Shown: positions 9,819 through 20,772 of the stretch, one piece after another
How the letters are laid out: the number at the start of each line of letters is the position of its first letter
How positions within the stretch are numbered: the stretch's first letter is position 1
Assembly: GCF_025833875.1 (NCBI RefSeq)
Contig: NZ_JAOYOD010000001.1
Coordinates: forward strand, 1,054,001 to 1,118,000
Source of the DNA: Reichenbachiella ulvae
GTDB lineage: Bacteria; Bacteroidota; Bacteroidia; Cytophagales; Cyclobacteriaceae
Length of the DNA stretch: 64,000 nt
Direction: 5' to 3'
The notes under the pieces: generated by a model
Seen by the model: only the letters and a program-made list of their open reading frames with translations
Database searches by the model: none
What the model was told of the DNA's origin: nothing
Translations under genes and position numbers: made by a program

Positions 9819-10619
9819 ATGGTAAAATCAATCAGCTACGTTTTATTATTCGTTCTCTTCTCTCAAATTCAGATTTTTGCCCAAAAAATATCAAATGAAA
9901 TTGAGATGGGGGAGTCAATGCAAGAGTATATCCAAGAGAATCATATCGAAGAGATAGAAGATATGATTCATAAATTGGCTTCTTCCAAGAGTTTTGTGGA
10001 ACAATTTATTAAGGAAGAAGAAAGACACCTTCTAGATGATATTTCTTTAAATAAACGAGATGTAAGGATCGGGGATGATGTGGATGTATATGTTAATCAT
10101 ATTACAGAACATCAGACTTTTACCATGATCATGGTGCCAATTAGCATCTATAACATGGCCATATATGATACCTTGTTGTTTTCTGTGATTGAGGTTTCTG
10201 ATGAATGGGTTAGGAGAGAATTTCCATATGATGATATCGAAGATGACTCAACGAAATCTCATTTGCTGACTCTCAAAAACCATGAGTTACTGGCTCATCA
10301 TCTATACAGCCAGGCCTTGAAGATCTCTCATACAAGCATGGGGCAAGTACATGTTGATTTGAATGAGTCTTATATATCAAGCGGTAGCATACATGAGCAT
10401 ACTTCTAACTTGAGCAAACATGAGAAAGATGAGATGCGCAGGCATTGGGGAGTACTCAAGAAGGCTTTTACTCATGTCATAGATCTCAATGTAGAGTTCA
10501 ATATTTATGTATTTGGCTTTAACGATCTAGAAGTGTCTGTCAAAAATAGGAAAGGGGATTATTCCATCACTATCACACCTAAGAATGTGTTTCAGAGACA
10601 TCATTTTTTGGAAGATTAG
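9819..10619 (+). CDS. secreted protein of unknown function
   Basis: The 266 residues begin with a signal peptide (MVKSISYVLLFVLFSQIQIFAQ), so the protein is exported. The body is acidic and rich in Glu, His and Ile, with no family I recognise; the C-terminal part is predicted beta (FNIYVFGFNDLEVSVKNRKGDYSITITPKN). It lies 46 bases after the response regulator on the same strand and may be the last gene of that signalling operon. Its stop codon overlaps the convergent glycosyltransferase stop (10616-10619). Confidence 0.75.
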   Translation: MVKSISYVLLFVLFSQIQIFAQKISNEIEMGESMQEYIQENHIEEIEDMIHKLASSKSFVEQFIKEEERHLLDDISLNKRDVRIGDDVDVYVNHITEHQTFTMIMVPISIYNMAIYDTLLFSVIEVSDEWVRREFPYDDIEDDSTKSHLLTLKNHELLAHHLYSQALKISHTSMGQVHVDLNESYISSGSIHEHTSNLSKHEKDEMRRHWGVLKKAFTHVIDLNVEFNIYVFGFNDLEVSVKNRKGDYSITITPKNVFQRHHFLED

Positions 10620-11608
10620 CCCATTAGTAGAAAGTCTCGATCTTCAATGTATCCCTTAGTAAGCAGGAAGTTTTTTATTTCGTCACGCTTATTTCGGTTG
10701 GTTACATAACTAAGAATAAAGGGCTGTTCCTCTTTTCTTATTGATTCATAATGAATGCATCTATAATTTGAATGCTGTTTTGTATTCTTGATGTCAATGA
10801 ATCCTTCAACCTTAACTTGATAGCTCTTTAAGTATTCTACTCTTTGCCTGGCCAGTTTTCCAGCACCCCAAATCCAAACTGATGCTTGTTGCCGATCCTT
10901 TAGTTCTTTTGATAGATAGTGAGTTTTAATCTTGAAAAATGCATCGGTGCTATATTTTTCAGAAGATCGAGTTAGCCGTGTTTCTGAATCTCTCCAAAAC
11001 AAATGTGCTTTGCCTAACTTGATGATTTTCATCTTTTTGTATAGGGCTCTGAGAAACCATTCATAGTCCTCAGGATAATCCTCGTCATAAAAAGGCCCAA
11101 CTTGCTCCCAACATGATTTTGTAATCATTAGTGTAGGATTAATTAGGGGGAATTCAACAAATCGATTTCCATAAATGTCCTCTGTACTAAGAATTGAATT
11201 ACTCCATTCTACAAAATGATGAAAGCCCTTGTTGTTTTTGATGACTACATCGGCTTGAGTGGCACAGATGTCAGCCTTATGCCGAATCAATTCCTGAACC
11301 TGAGATTCTAACCTTTCAGGATAAGATATGTCATCGGCATCCATTCTTGCTAGATATTCTCCCTTTGCGGCGTTCATACCTCTATTAGCAGCATGGCTAA
11401 CCCCGATTTGATCCTCATGTAAAAGTCGGATGTGCTTATGCTGATTACAATAATTTTGGGCAATCTGAAGGCTTGAATCAGTTGATTTATTGTTTATCAG
11501 AATGAGTTCAACGGGCGAATGGCTTTGACTTATTATACTATCAACTGCTTCAGGTAGAGTTGATGCAGCGTTGCGAAAGGGGAGTATGACAGATACCTGT
11601 GGTTTCAA
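10616..11608 (-). CDS. family 2 glycosyltransferase with C-terminal Rossmann-like domain
   Basis: GT-A fold transferase that moves a sugar from a nucleotide donor to a glycan or lipid acceptor. N-terminus VSVILPFRNAASTLPEAVDSI is typical of GT2; NNKSTDSS and the metal-binding DxD region RMDADDISYPERL follow. After about residue 240 comes a second segment, SVWIWGAGKLARQRVEYL...EGFIDI, with a GxGxxA nucleotide-binding pattern as in sugar dehydratase/reductase-like Rossmann domains sometimes attached to transferases. No surface-polysaccharide cluster is adjacent. The start is a TTG at 11608; no ATG lies before the conserved N-terminal strand. Confidence 0.85.
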   Translation of the reverse strand: MKPQVSVILPFRNAASTLPEAVDSIISQSHSPVELILINNKSTDSSLQIAQNYCNQHKHIRLLHEDQIGVSHAANRGMNAAKGEYLARMDADDISYPERLESQVQELIRHKADICATQADVVIKNNKGFHHFVEWSNSILSTEDIYGNRFVEFPLINPTLMITKSCWEQVGPFYDEDYPEDYEWFLRALYKKMKIIKLGKAHLFWRDSETRLTRSSEKYSTDAFFKIKTHYLSKELKDRQQASVWIWGAGKLARQRVEYLKSYQVKVEGFIDIKNTKQHSNYRCIHYESIRKEEQPFILSYVTNRNKRDEIKNFLLTKGYIEDRDFLLMG

Positions 11609-11649
11609 AGCGTTAGGCTGGCTCTAATATATTGAGCCAGCCAAATCTC

Positions 11650-13203
11650 TTATTTGCAATATTCAGTCATGTCTTTGACATCATCATATTGAGGTTGAAC
11701 TGCGACTTGTCCGTTTTGATCTAAGAAACCCCATTTTCCATTTTTCTCAAACCGAGCATACCCATTGATAAATGCTTCTGCATGATCAAGATTGGATTCA
11801 ATGATCTCACCATTTTTTGAGATATAAGCCCAATCCCCATCAATATTAACTCTAGCCACATTTAAAGGCATTATGTCTGCTTGTCTGAATAAGGACGTAT
11901 TGAATGAAAAACCAAATCCTGTTTTATTGATAACATTGCTGAAGGGATCTTGTTCACAAGAATAATCTGTGTCTGAGGCTAAATTTCTAAAGAAACCTTC
12001 GGCTCGTTCATAGGAACTGGTGCCAGGTAATTGATTTCCATTATTATCAATGAATATCCATTTACCCTCTGTAGTTAAAGCTTGTGTGCTTTCTGCATAG
12101 AAATGGTCTACTTTTTCATACTGTGGAGTAATGGCAATTTGAAAATTCTCATCAATAAATCCCCAAAAATCTTCTTTTCTAACCTTTGCCCTCCCATTTA
12201 CAAAGTCATCAATATCATCAAATTGGCCCATTAATTTGATTTCACCTGAACGAGTGAGATAACCCCATTCATCTCCTCTTCTTACTCTGGCATTTCCATT
12301 ATCGAATTTTTTGAAAGCATCAAAACTAGCGCCTGAAACAATTGCTCCATCCATGGAAACAAATCCCCACAAATCCCCCTCCTTAAATGCTGCCACTCCT
12401 TCATCAAACCCTTTGATAGCTTGATATTTCGTGGGGAGTATTTCCTTGCCGCTTACATGAAGAATCCCGAAGAAATCTCCTTTTCTTACAACAGCGTAAT
12501 CTTTTTTGAAAAAGCCACTAACTTTCTCAAATGTTGGTGGAATGACATAGTTGCCTTGTTCGTCAATTACCCCCCAAAGTCCACCAGATTCTACCCATGC
12601 CTTTCCATTATAGAAATCTTCGTTTTTTTGATATTTTAAACCGCCTGCTACCTCTTTGTATTGCTCATTGATGAATCCCCAATTGTCTCCCTTACGAACA
12701 CGGGCATAACCATTGTTGAAATAGTGAAAGTCTTCATAGCTTTGAGATAGAATAGACCCAGATTTATCAATTAAAAACCAATTCCCATCTAATCTTACCC
12801 ATGCTTTTCCGTTTTTAAATGGTTTGATTGCTTCGTATTTAGGAGTGATGGCTATTTGACCGTTTTCATCAAAATACCCCCAGAGACCGTCCAATTCGAA
12901 TCCTCCTCTGTTTTCGCTAAATATATCTACATTTTCTAAGTCTGGTGTGGAAATTAATTGTCCGTCCTGAGAAGCATAGAACCATTTTTTGCCAATCAAT
13001 GCATGCGCATAACCAGCGTAAAAAGGACTTACTTTCCTGATTTCCTTATTTGCATCAATGATTGTGTTACCTGATTGATCAATGAGTGACCAATACTTTC
13101 CTGTTCTTGCCCATGCTACGTAATCCTGAGCAAAGTTGTCTAGCGATAAGAAAATAAGTGATAAAGCTAAAAGGATAGCCTTAGTGGATTTAGAATGTTT
13201 CAT
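11650..13203 (-). CDS. WG-repeat secreted protein
   Basis: The 517 residues start with a signal peptide (ending LDNFAQ) and consist almost entirely of WG beta-repeats, about eleven copies of a unit such as W-G-[FY]-I-D-E-x-G-x-x-x-I-x-P-x-Y-E/D followed by F-x-N-G-x-A-x-V-R/K. Clear copies are GLWGYFDENGQIAITPKYE, DNWGFINEQYKEVAGGLKYQ and DFWGFIDENFQIAITPQYE. WG repeats occur in many Bacteroidota surface or periplasmic proteins; their ligand is unknown. It lies 41 bases upstream of the glycosyltransferase on the same strand, so the two may be co-transcribed. Confidence 0.92.
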   Translation of the reverse strand: MKHSKSTKAILLALSLIFLSLDNFAQDYVAWARTGKYWSLIDQSGNTIIDANKEIRKVSPFYAGYAHALIGKKWFYASQDGQLISTPDLENVDIFSENRGGFELDGLWGYFDENGQIAITPKYEAIKPFKNGKAWVRLDGNWFLIDKSGSILSQSYEDFHYFNNGYARVRKGDNWGFINEQYKEVAGGLKYQKNEDFYNGKAWVESGGLWGVIDEQGNYVIPPTFEKVSGFFKKDYAVVRKGDFFGILHVSGKEILPTKYQAIKGFDEGVAAFKEGDLWGFVSMDGAIVSGASFDAFKKFDNGNARVRRGDEWGYLTRSGEIKLMGQFDDIDDFVNGRAKVRKEDFWGFIDENFQIAITPQYEKVDHFYAESTQALTTEGKWIFIDNNGNQLPGTSSYERAEGFFRNLASDTDYSCEQDPFSNVINKTGFGFSFNTSLFRQADIMPLNVARVNIDGDWAYISKNGEIIESNLDHAEAFINGYARFEKNGKWGFLDQNGQVAVQPQYDDVKDMTEYCK

Positions 13204-13289
13204 TTTTTTAATGGTTGATGAGTAAGTTCATTTACACTAATTTATATAAACTTATCAAACACCAGCCATGCACTTTGCATTTATCGCCT

Positions 13290-14408
13290 TCAAATGGCCG
13301 ATTCCAAAGCCAAGTCCCAATCCTTCCAAACTGGTTCATAGCCATTTTGTTCTAGAATTGTTTTAATGACCTCAGGGCTTCTTTCATCCGAAATCTCGAA
13401 TTGTTCTAGTGATTGAGGCTCAACTGCATAGCCACCAGGATTGGTTTTTGATCCTGCACTCATGGTGGTGATCCCTAGCTTGATAGCGTGATTTCTGAAC
13501 TGGTTCGTTTCGCGAGTGGAAAGTGAGAGTTCTACCTCTTGATTGAAAAGTCTATAGGTACAAATCAGCTGAACCAATTCACGGTCAACCATTTCAACCT
13601 TTGGTTCTAATCCACCTGAAAATGGTCTTAACCTTGGGAAGGAAAGGCTGTATTTGGTCTTCCAATATTTTCTCTCCAAATAGTCGAGATGAAGAGCTAC
13701 AAAAAAGCTATCAACTCTCCAGTCTTCCAGACCGATCAATGCACCTAAGCCCATTTTGTGAATACCCGCCTTACCCAGTCTATCGGGAGTTTCCAATCTG
13801 TAGTAAAAGTTTGATTTTTTTCCTTTGGGGTGGTGGATTTTGTAGTCAGCCTTGTGGTAAGTTTCTTGATATACCAAAACCGAATGCAAACCTTGTTGGA
13901 TCAAACGTTCGTAGTCCTCCTGATCCAAAGGTTGTACTTCCATACTGACATTGGCGAAATGAGGACGGATTTGTTTGATGGCACGTTCGATATAGTCAAC
14001 TCCTACAGTCTGATTGGCCTCTCCAGTTACGAGCAAAATATGTTGAAAGCCCATGTCCTTGACCGCTTTTACCTCCCTCGCTATTTCAATATCATTCAGG
14101 GTTTTTCTTCTGATCTTGTTGTCCAGACTAAAACCACAGTAGGTGCATATGTTTTGGCATTCATTGGACAGGTACAAGGGGGCATATAGCTGCATCGTGT
14201 TGCCAAATCGCTGTAAAGTCAATTCATGGCTAATTTGCGCCATTTGCTCCAGATAGGGAGCCGCAGCAGGAGAGATCAAGGCTTTGAAGTCTTCTATGTC
14301 TCTGTCTGAATGACGGAGTGCACGTTCTACATCCTCTGCTGTTTTGTTATAGATGGATGATTTAATATCATCCCAGTGGTATTGATCAAATACTTCTTTA
14401 AAGCTCAT
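13290..14408 (-). CDS. thiH: 2-iminoacetate synthase ThiH
   Basis: Radical SAM enzyme that cleaves tyrosine to dehydroglycine and p-cresol, giving the glycine imine for the thiazole of thiamine. The CX3CX2C iron-sulfur motif CQNICTYC is visible near residue 85, followed by [13 protein letters not shown], and later [17 protein letters not shown] ThiH sequence. Length 372 matches the family (E. coli 377). It is the last gene of the thi operon and overlaps thiG by 11 bases. Use of ThiH (tyrosine) rather than ThiO (glycine oxidase) fits a pathway that works without oxygen as an oxidant. Confidence 0.97.
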   Translation of the reverse strand: MSFKEVFDQYHWDDIKSSIYNKTAEDVERALRHSDRDIEDFKALISPAAAPYLEQMAQISHELTLQRFGNTMQLYAPLYLSNECQNICTYCGFSLDNKIRRKTLNDIEIAREVKAVKDMGFQHILLVTGEANQTVGVDYIERAIKQIRPHFANVSMEVQPLDQEDYERLIQQGLHSVLVYQETYHKADYKIHHPKGKKSNFYYRLETPDRLGKAGIHKMGLGALIGLEDWRVDSFFVALHLDYLERKYWKTKYSLSFPRLRPFSGGLEPKVEMVDRELVQLICTYRLFNQEVELSLSTRETNQFRNHAIKLGITTMSAGSKTNPGGYAVEPQSLEQFEISDERSPEVIKTILEQNGYEPVWKDWDLALESAI

Positions 14409-15171
14409 CTAAAAATGCTGTTAATGGACTGCTAGCAGCAGCATGCTTGACAGGACTCGCTAGTTTAGCCTCATAGGCCATGCGTCCGGCTTCAATTGCA
14501 GTTTTGAAGGCAATGGCCATCTGTACTGGATTGTCTGATACGGCAATGGCAGTATTGACCAGACAAGCATCTGCTCCAATCTCCATGGCACGCGCAGCGT
14601 CGGAAGGTGCTCCAATTCCGGCATCTACAATTACGGGTACGTTGGCTTGTTCTATGATGATGTCTAGAAAGTCGATGGTTTTCAACCCCTTGTTACTGCC
14701 GATAGGGGAGCCCAAAGGCATCACGGCAGCAGTACCTGCATCTTCTAGTCGTTTGCAAAGTACTGGGTCGGCATGAATATATGGCAGTACAATGAAACCT
14801 TGTTTAGCCAGTTCTTCCGTAGCTTTTAACGTCTCTATCGGGTCTGGCATCAAGTACTTGGGATCGGGATGGATTTCCAGCTTCACCCAATTGGTTTCTA
14901 ATGCTTCGCGAGCCAGATTAGCTGCAAAGACCGCTTCTTTGGCAGTACGTACGCCAGAAGTATTGGGAAGAAGATTGATACGACTGTGGTTCAGATGCGT
15001 TAGAATTTGATCATCTGCATCTGAGACATCTACTCTTTTAAGTGCCACCGTAACCAACTCAGATTCAGAAGCCTCAAGAGCTTCTTTCATCAGTTGGCTG
15101 TTTTTGAACTTACCTGTCCCTGTAAACAATCTGGAATTGAATTCTTTGTCTGCTATTTTAAAAGTCTCCAT
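14398..15171 (-). CDS. thiG: thiazole synthase ThiG
   Basis: Condenses deoxyxylulose 5-phosphate, dehydroglycine and the ThiS thiocarboxylate into the thiazole phosphate. The 257 residues carry the signatures [11 protein letters not shown] at the N-terminus, TVALKRVD with the Schiff-base lysine, [14 protein letters not shown], and the phosphate-binding [14 protein letters not shown] and [12 protein letters not shown]. Its start overlaps thiE by 14 bases and its end overlaps thiH, consistent with translational coupling and the known ThiG-ThiH complex. Confidence 0.97.
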   Translation of the reverse strand: METFKIADKEFNSRLFTGTGKFKNSQLMKEALEASESELVTVALKRVDVSDADDQILTHLNHSRINLLPNTSGVRTAKEAVFAANLAREALETNWVKLEIHPDPKYLMPDPIETLKATEELAKQGFIVLPYIHADPVLCKRLEDAGTAAVMPLGSPIGSNKGLKTIDFLDIIIEQANVPVIVDAGIGAPSDAARAMEIGADACLVNTAIAVSDNPVQMAIAFKTAIEAGRMAYEAKLASPVKHAAASSPLTAFLDEL

Positions 15172-15793
15172 CTGGTAAGCAATATTTGATTTCGGTGATT
15201 GTTTCTTTCTTGTCTTCTGAAGTATTGATCAATGATGCAATTGCCACTCCATGACAGCCTGATAATTGCAGGTCGAAAACATCTTCAACCTGTATGCCTC
15301 CAATAGCAATAATTGGTATATGGAGGTCCTCTATTATCATGTTGTTAAGGATTGCAGATATACCCTTTATTCCTAAAACAGGACTAAGATTATCTTTGGT
15401 CTCAGTATGTCTAAATGGGCCTAATCCTATGTAATCAACCTTCGCTTCTGCCAGCCTTTGGATATCCTCCCAGGTATTGGCTGTTCCGCCGATATAAGGT
15501 CGATCTCCAAGGATTTCCCTGGCTTCTTTAGGGGCCATGTCTTGTTTGCCCAAATGCACACCATGGGCTTTTACCTTTTTGGCTACCTGAACATGGTCAT
15601 TGATGATGAGCTTGGCCTTGTGTTTTTTGCAAACTTCCTTAGCCTCTTTGGCAATAGACAAAAGCTCATCATCTGTTTTGTTTTTTACTCTTAATTGTAC
15701 CCAGTCAACTCCTGCTTTACATGCCTCTTCTATATTTTCGACATGACTTTTTCCATTTGTTTCCTGAGAGATATAATGCAATCTGCTTATCAT
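15158..15793 (-). CDS. thiE: thiamine-phosphate synthase ThiE
   Basis: Joins HMP pyrophosphate and thiazole phosphate to thiamine monophosphate. The 211-residue TIM barrel has [40 protein letters not shown] (substrate and Mg binding), [27 protein letters not shown] and IPIIAIGGI. These match true ThiE enzymes better than the second ThiE-family gene at 16520. Its ATG lies within the ATGA overlap with the thiD stop. Confidence 0.94.
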   Translation of the reverse strand: MISRLHYISQETNGKSHVENIEEACKAGVDWVQLRVKNKTDDELLSIAKEAKEVCKKHKAKLIINDHVQVAKKVKAHGVHLGKQDMAPKEAREILGDRPYIGGTANTWEDIQRLAEAKVDYIGLGPFRHTETKDNLSPVLGIKGISAILNNMIIEDLHIPIIAIGGIQVEDVFDLQLSGCHGVAIASLINTSEDKKETITEIKYCLPDGDF

Positions 15794-16539
15794 GCTTCGA
15801 TTTCAAAATGTCTTCCAAGCTTAGCTGAGCCTGATTGAAGGTATTTTTCTGTATATGCTTTAGCGTTTTTACAAGCGTCTTCTAGTGATTCACCTTTATT
15901 GAGTCCTGCAGCTACTGCAGACGACAGTACACAGCCTGTACCGTGTTTGTCTTTGCCTTCGATTCTATTTCCGGTGATTTTTACTTCCTTTCCGTCCTTT
16001 AGGATCAAAAAATCACTAGTGTCATCAGTGTCACTATGACCGCCTTTTTTCAGGACATTAGTAGGCCATGATTCAGAGCCTAGTGCCGCAGAGATTTTGT
16101 CAAACTCCCAACGATTAGGCGTAATCAAGTGAACCCTTCTTAGGATGTCCTGAAACTGATCGGATTCTACTTTTTTGACAAAGTCGAAACCTGATGAAGA
16201 CTTCAGAACTGGATCCCAAATGATTTTTGCATCAGGTATTCTCTTTTCAAGGTATTGAAGCAGTTTGTTGAGCAAATCCAATCCATTGATGATACCGATT
16301 TTGACTACAGAAAAGCTATAGTCGGCCAAAAGCGCATCAATTTGTGATTTGATAGGTTCAAAATCTTTCCATTCGATACCCCAAAGGTCATCTTCATTTT
16401 GGTAGGTGAGTGCTGTAACTACAGCCATGCCCTGCACCTTTAATTGGTGCATGGTTTGAATGTCGGCCAAAATACCGGCTCCTCCACAAGGGTCGAATCC
16501 TGCGATGCTCAGTACCAGATTATCTTTTACTATTGCCAT
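15790..16539 (-). CDS. thiD: hydroxymethylpyrimidine/phosphomethylpyrimidine kinase ThiD
   Basis: Phosphorylates HMP to HMP-P and then HMP-PP in the pyrimidine branch of thiamine synthesis. Ribokinase fold: N-terminal SIAGFDPCGGAGILADIQTM, the VTALTYQN segment, WDPVLKSSSGFDF, LITPNRWEFD and the anion-hole motif KHGTGCVLSSAVAAGL near the C-terminus. The 249 residues are close to the family norm. It overlaps the upstream tenI-like gene by 20 bases and thiE by 4. Confidence 0.95.
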   Translation of the reverse strand: MAIVKDNLVLSIAGFDPCGGAGILADIQTMHQLKVQGMAVVTALTYQNEDDLWGIEWKDFEPIKSQIDALLADYSFSVVKIGIINGLDLLNKLLQYLEKRIPDAKIIWDPVLKSSSGFDFVKKVESDQFQDILRRVHLITPNRWEFDKISAALGSESWPTNVLKKGGHSDTDDTSDFLILKDGKEVKITGNRIEGKDKHGTGCVLSSAVAAGLNKGESLEDACKNAKAYTEKYLQSGSAKLGRHFEIEA

Positions 16540-17104
16540 GAGTTATTTGTTTAAGTAATTTGAAGCGTCTTTCGTTATCATTCATATTCCAAAAAGCTCC
16601 AAGCATTGCGAATCCCGCAAATCCCATCTCTTGTGCTTGTTTGAAATTGTTCCAGTCAATTCCACCCAAAGCATAGATAGGGAAGGGGTGCTTCATATTT
16701 AATGCTTCTCCTAGTATTGAAACATCAAATGCCGCTTTGTACCCTTGCTTAGAGATACTATTAAATATAGGACTCAAAAAAGCATAATCAAGTTTTGCAT
16801 CTTCTTCATTTATTTCCTCAATTGAGTGAAATGACTTTGATCGAAGACTCGCTGACTGATTTACCTTCTGGTGGGATTTCCAATGCAATCCAACATTAGG
16901 ATAAGCCTCCATCAAATCGTGATGTTGATGGAGGCTAAGCTTTTTGTGAAACTCTGGGTCTATTTGATCCAGATATTGTCTTAGATCATCTTTCGAGCTA
17001 TGTGGCTTTCGAACATGCAAGCGAATTGGGAGTTCCAAAATTTGATTGCAAGTTGCCAGCTCATGCTCCACCAGCGTCTCCGGTGTGATGATAACTATAT
17101 TCAA
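16520..17104 (-). CDS. ThiE/TenI-family protein (second copy in the operon)
   Basis: A 194-residue TIM-barrel member of the thiamine-phosphate synthase superfamily: LPIRLHVRKPHSSKDDLRQYL, LSLHQHHDLMEAYPNVGLHWKS, DYAFLSPIFNSISKQGYK and IYALGGIDWNNFKQAQEMGFAGFAMLGAFW. It lacks the ThiE Mg/pyrophosphate sequence (IINDH...GVHLG) seen in the neighbouring thiE. TenI in Bacillus is a thiazole tautomerase, and this copy may have that or a related role (inference). The start is a TTG directly following the thiC stop codon, with no ATG in a suitable place, which implies translation coupled to thiC. Confidence 0.8.
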   Translation of the reverse strand: MNIVIITPETLVEHELATCNQILELPIRLHVRKPHSSKDDLRQYLDQIDPEFHKKLSLHQHHDLMEAYPNVGLHWKSHQKVNQSASLRSKSFHSIEEINEEDAKLDYAFLSPIFNSISKQGYKAAFDVSILGEALNMKHPFPIYALGGIDWNNFKQAQEMGFAGFAMLGAFWNMNDNERRFKLLKQITHGNSKR

Positions 17105-19193
<2,089 letters not shown>

Positions 19194-19239
19194 AATGAAT
19201 CAATTTTTACCTTAGGAGCCACATTTAAAGATGTGCTGA

Positions 19240-19317
19240 ACTTTTCCCTTCGACTGAATTACCAGTATCAGGTATTGAGGGTATCTTCTCAGCCACGATC
19301 CCGTGGGCACCCCTAAA
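19240..19317 (-). ncRNA. TPP (THI-box) riboswitch
   Basis: On the minus strand the leader of thiS reads GGGGTGCCCACGGG, then the invariant CTGAGA with ATACCC, then ACCTGATACTGG and finally CGAAGGGAA. These are the conserved pieces of the thiamine pyrophosphate aptamer in the right order and spacing. Downstream, AGCACAT / ATGTGGCT near 19217-19236 can form a small hairpin just ahead of thiS and may be the expression platform; there is no T-run, so translational control is likely. It should repress the whole thi operon when TPP is plentiful. Confidence 0.93.
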
Positions 19318-19324
19318 GTGATTT

Positions 19325-19332
19325 CAAAGTTA
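19325..19332 (-). promoter_or_regulatory. probable -7 promoter box of the thi operon
   Basis: TAACTTTG on the minus strand matches the Bacteroidota housekeeping -7 consensus TAnnTTTG exactly. A TTTTC lies about 18-20 bases upstream, where the weaker -33 TTG element would be. The box ends only about 8 bases before the first conserved aptamer bases, the right distance for a transcript starting at the riboswitch. Confidence 0.7.
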
Positions 19333-19364
19333 TCCGAAAATTTTGAAGTAGAAAATTCTTGAGA

Positions 19365-20675
19365 TTAATTCTCGATGTTGGGACATGTTTCTTGGTAAGA
19401 AAAGGTGTCCCCGACATATTCATCCCATTCATCAGCGGTCAGGTTTCTGTCCACCAATTGACAAATGCGATCGGCAAGTTGTTCGAAATCTATGGTCCAG
19501 ACTCTGATATGCTTGTCTTTGCTTCCTGTTACGACCCGTTTGCCATCTGGAGTAAATTTGGCACAGAAAACCCAGTCTTCATGATCATCCAGGATTAATG
19601 GCATCACCCGAGAGTTATTGATATCCCAAATACGGGTAGTCGCATCTCTGCTCGCAGTGAGTAAATGTTGATTGTCGTTGCTAAAATCTACGTCAGTCAC
19701 AGCTGACTGATGACCGGAAATGATTCTTTTGATTTTCTTCTTTTCCAAATCATAAAGTACAGCATCCCCCTTTTCTCGACCAATGGCCAGGAGCTTTTTG
19801 TCCGGGCTGATGGCGAGTGCATTGATGGCAAAAAGCTCTGGAATGAAATAGGAGGAGTCTGATCGGTCATTGATGATTTCTAGCTGGCCTTTTTTACCCC
19901 CTAGGAATACTTCTTTTCCACTTTCATCTATCATGATGGTGTTTACTGCCTGGTTGTTGCTTCTGTTGAGCGTGGAATCGACATTGAAACCTTTGATTCT
20001 GATTTGACCCGATTGATTGACTGTCAGGTATTTGTATTCGTTGGGGAAGAAGGTTGCATTCTGTACTAACTCGGGATCATGGCTGATCGTTTCACCTTCG
20101 CTTAAGATATCTTTAGTTTTTACAAAGAATATTCCGTCAGACTTGGAAGTAATCATAAGGATCTGACCATCGTGACTGACGTCTATCGATTTGATTAGAT
20201 GATCGCCCTGATAAAGCACTGTGGGTATTCCTTTGATGTCATTCAGGTTCCATTTGAGTACCCTGCCATCTGAGCCAGCGGAATAAAATGTACTGGAATC
20301 AGGCCCAAACTTGAGGGATACCACAGACTCGCTATGTGCCATGACCTGATTGTAAGATTGAAAGGTAGTCGAATCATAGTTGAGGTACTTGTTGGCATAA
20401 TAGAGCGCAGCATATACGTTTTTATGTGAAACGTATTTTTCGCCTTCGTTTTCTACCCAAAAATCATAGGCTTGCTTGGCAATTAGCGCCTTTAGTTCAG
20501 TGTGATAGGAAGGCATGATCTCCGAGCGTTGAGACATGGATTGAATCAGCTCGGTGGTTTTTAGAATGCTTATTTCTTCCTTCAATTCATCAATATATGA
20601 GCTGTCCTGTACTTGTGCTTGTAGAGTCAGCGACGATAGGAGAAGAAACAAAAAGGATAAAGTTCGGATGGTCAT
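19365..20675 (-). CDS. secreted WD40-repeat protein
   Basis: The 436 residues begin with a signal peptide (MTIRTLSFLFLLLSSLTLQAQ). An alpha-helical N-terminal third precedes about six to seven WD40 blades from residue 120 on: SVVSLKFGPDSSTFYSAGSDGRVLKWNL, SAVTDVDFSNDNQHLLTASRDATTRIWDI and DWVFCAKFTPDGKRVVTGSKDKHIRVWTI are clear. It should form a beta-propeller protein-interaction platform in the periplasm. The partner is unknown. It ends 33 bases upstream of the thi promoter with no visible terminator. Confidence 0.88.
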   Translation of the reverse strand: MTIRTLSFLFLLLSSLTLQAQVQDSSYIDELKEEISILKTTELIQSMSQRSEIMPSYHTELKALIAKQAYDFWVENEGEKYVSHKNVYAALYYANKYLNYDSTTFQSYNQVMAHSESVVSLKFGPDSSTFYSAGSDGRVLKWNLNDIKGIPTVLYQGDHLIKSIDVSHDGQILMITSKSDGIFFVKTKDILSEGETISHDPELVQNATFFPNEYKYLTVNQSGQIRIKGFNVDSTLNRSNNQAVNTIMIDESGKEVFLGGKKGQLEIINDRSDSSYFIPELFAINALAISPDKKLLAIGREKGDAVLYDLEKKKIKRIISGHQSAVTDVDFSNDNQHLLTASRDATTRIWDINNSRVMPLILDDHEDWVFCAKFTPDGKRVVTGSKDKHIRVWTIDFEQLADRICQLVDRNLTADEWDEYVGDTFSYQETCPNIEN

Positions 20676-20772
20676 AAGTTAGATTTTGGTTATTGCATTA
20701 AAACTAACTTAAATAAAACGATCGGCTTGAACTGTTGTTGTTATAATTCAAATAAATGATAGAAAAATACCA

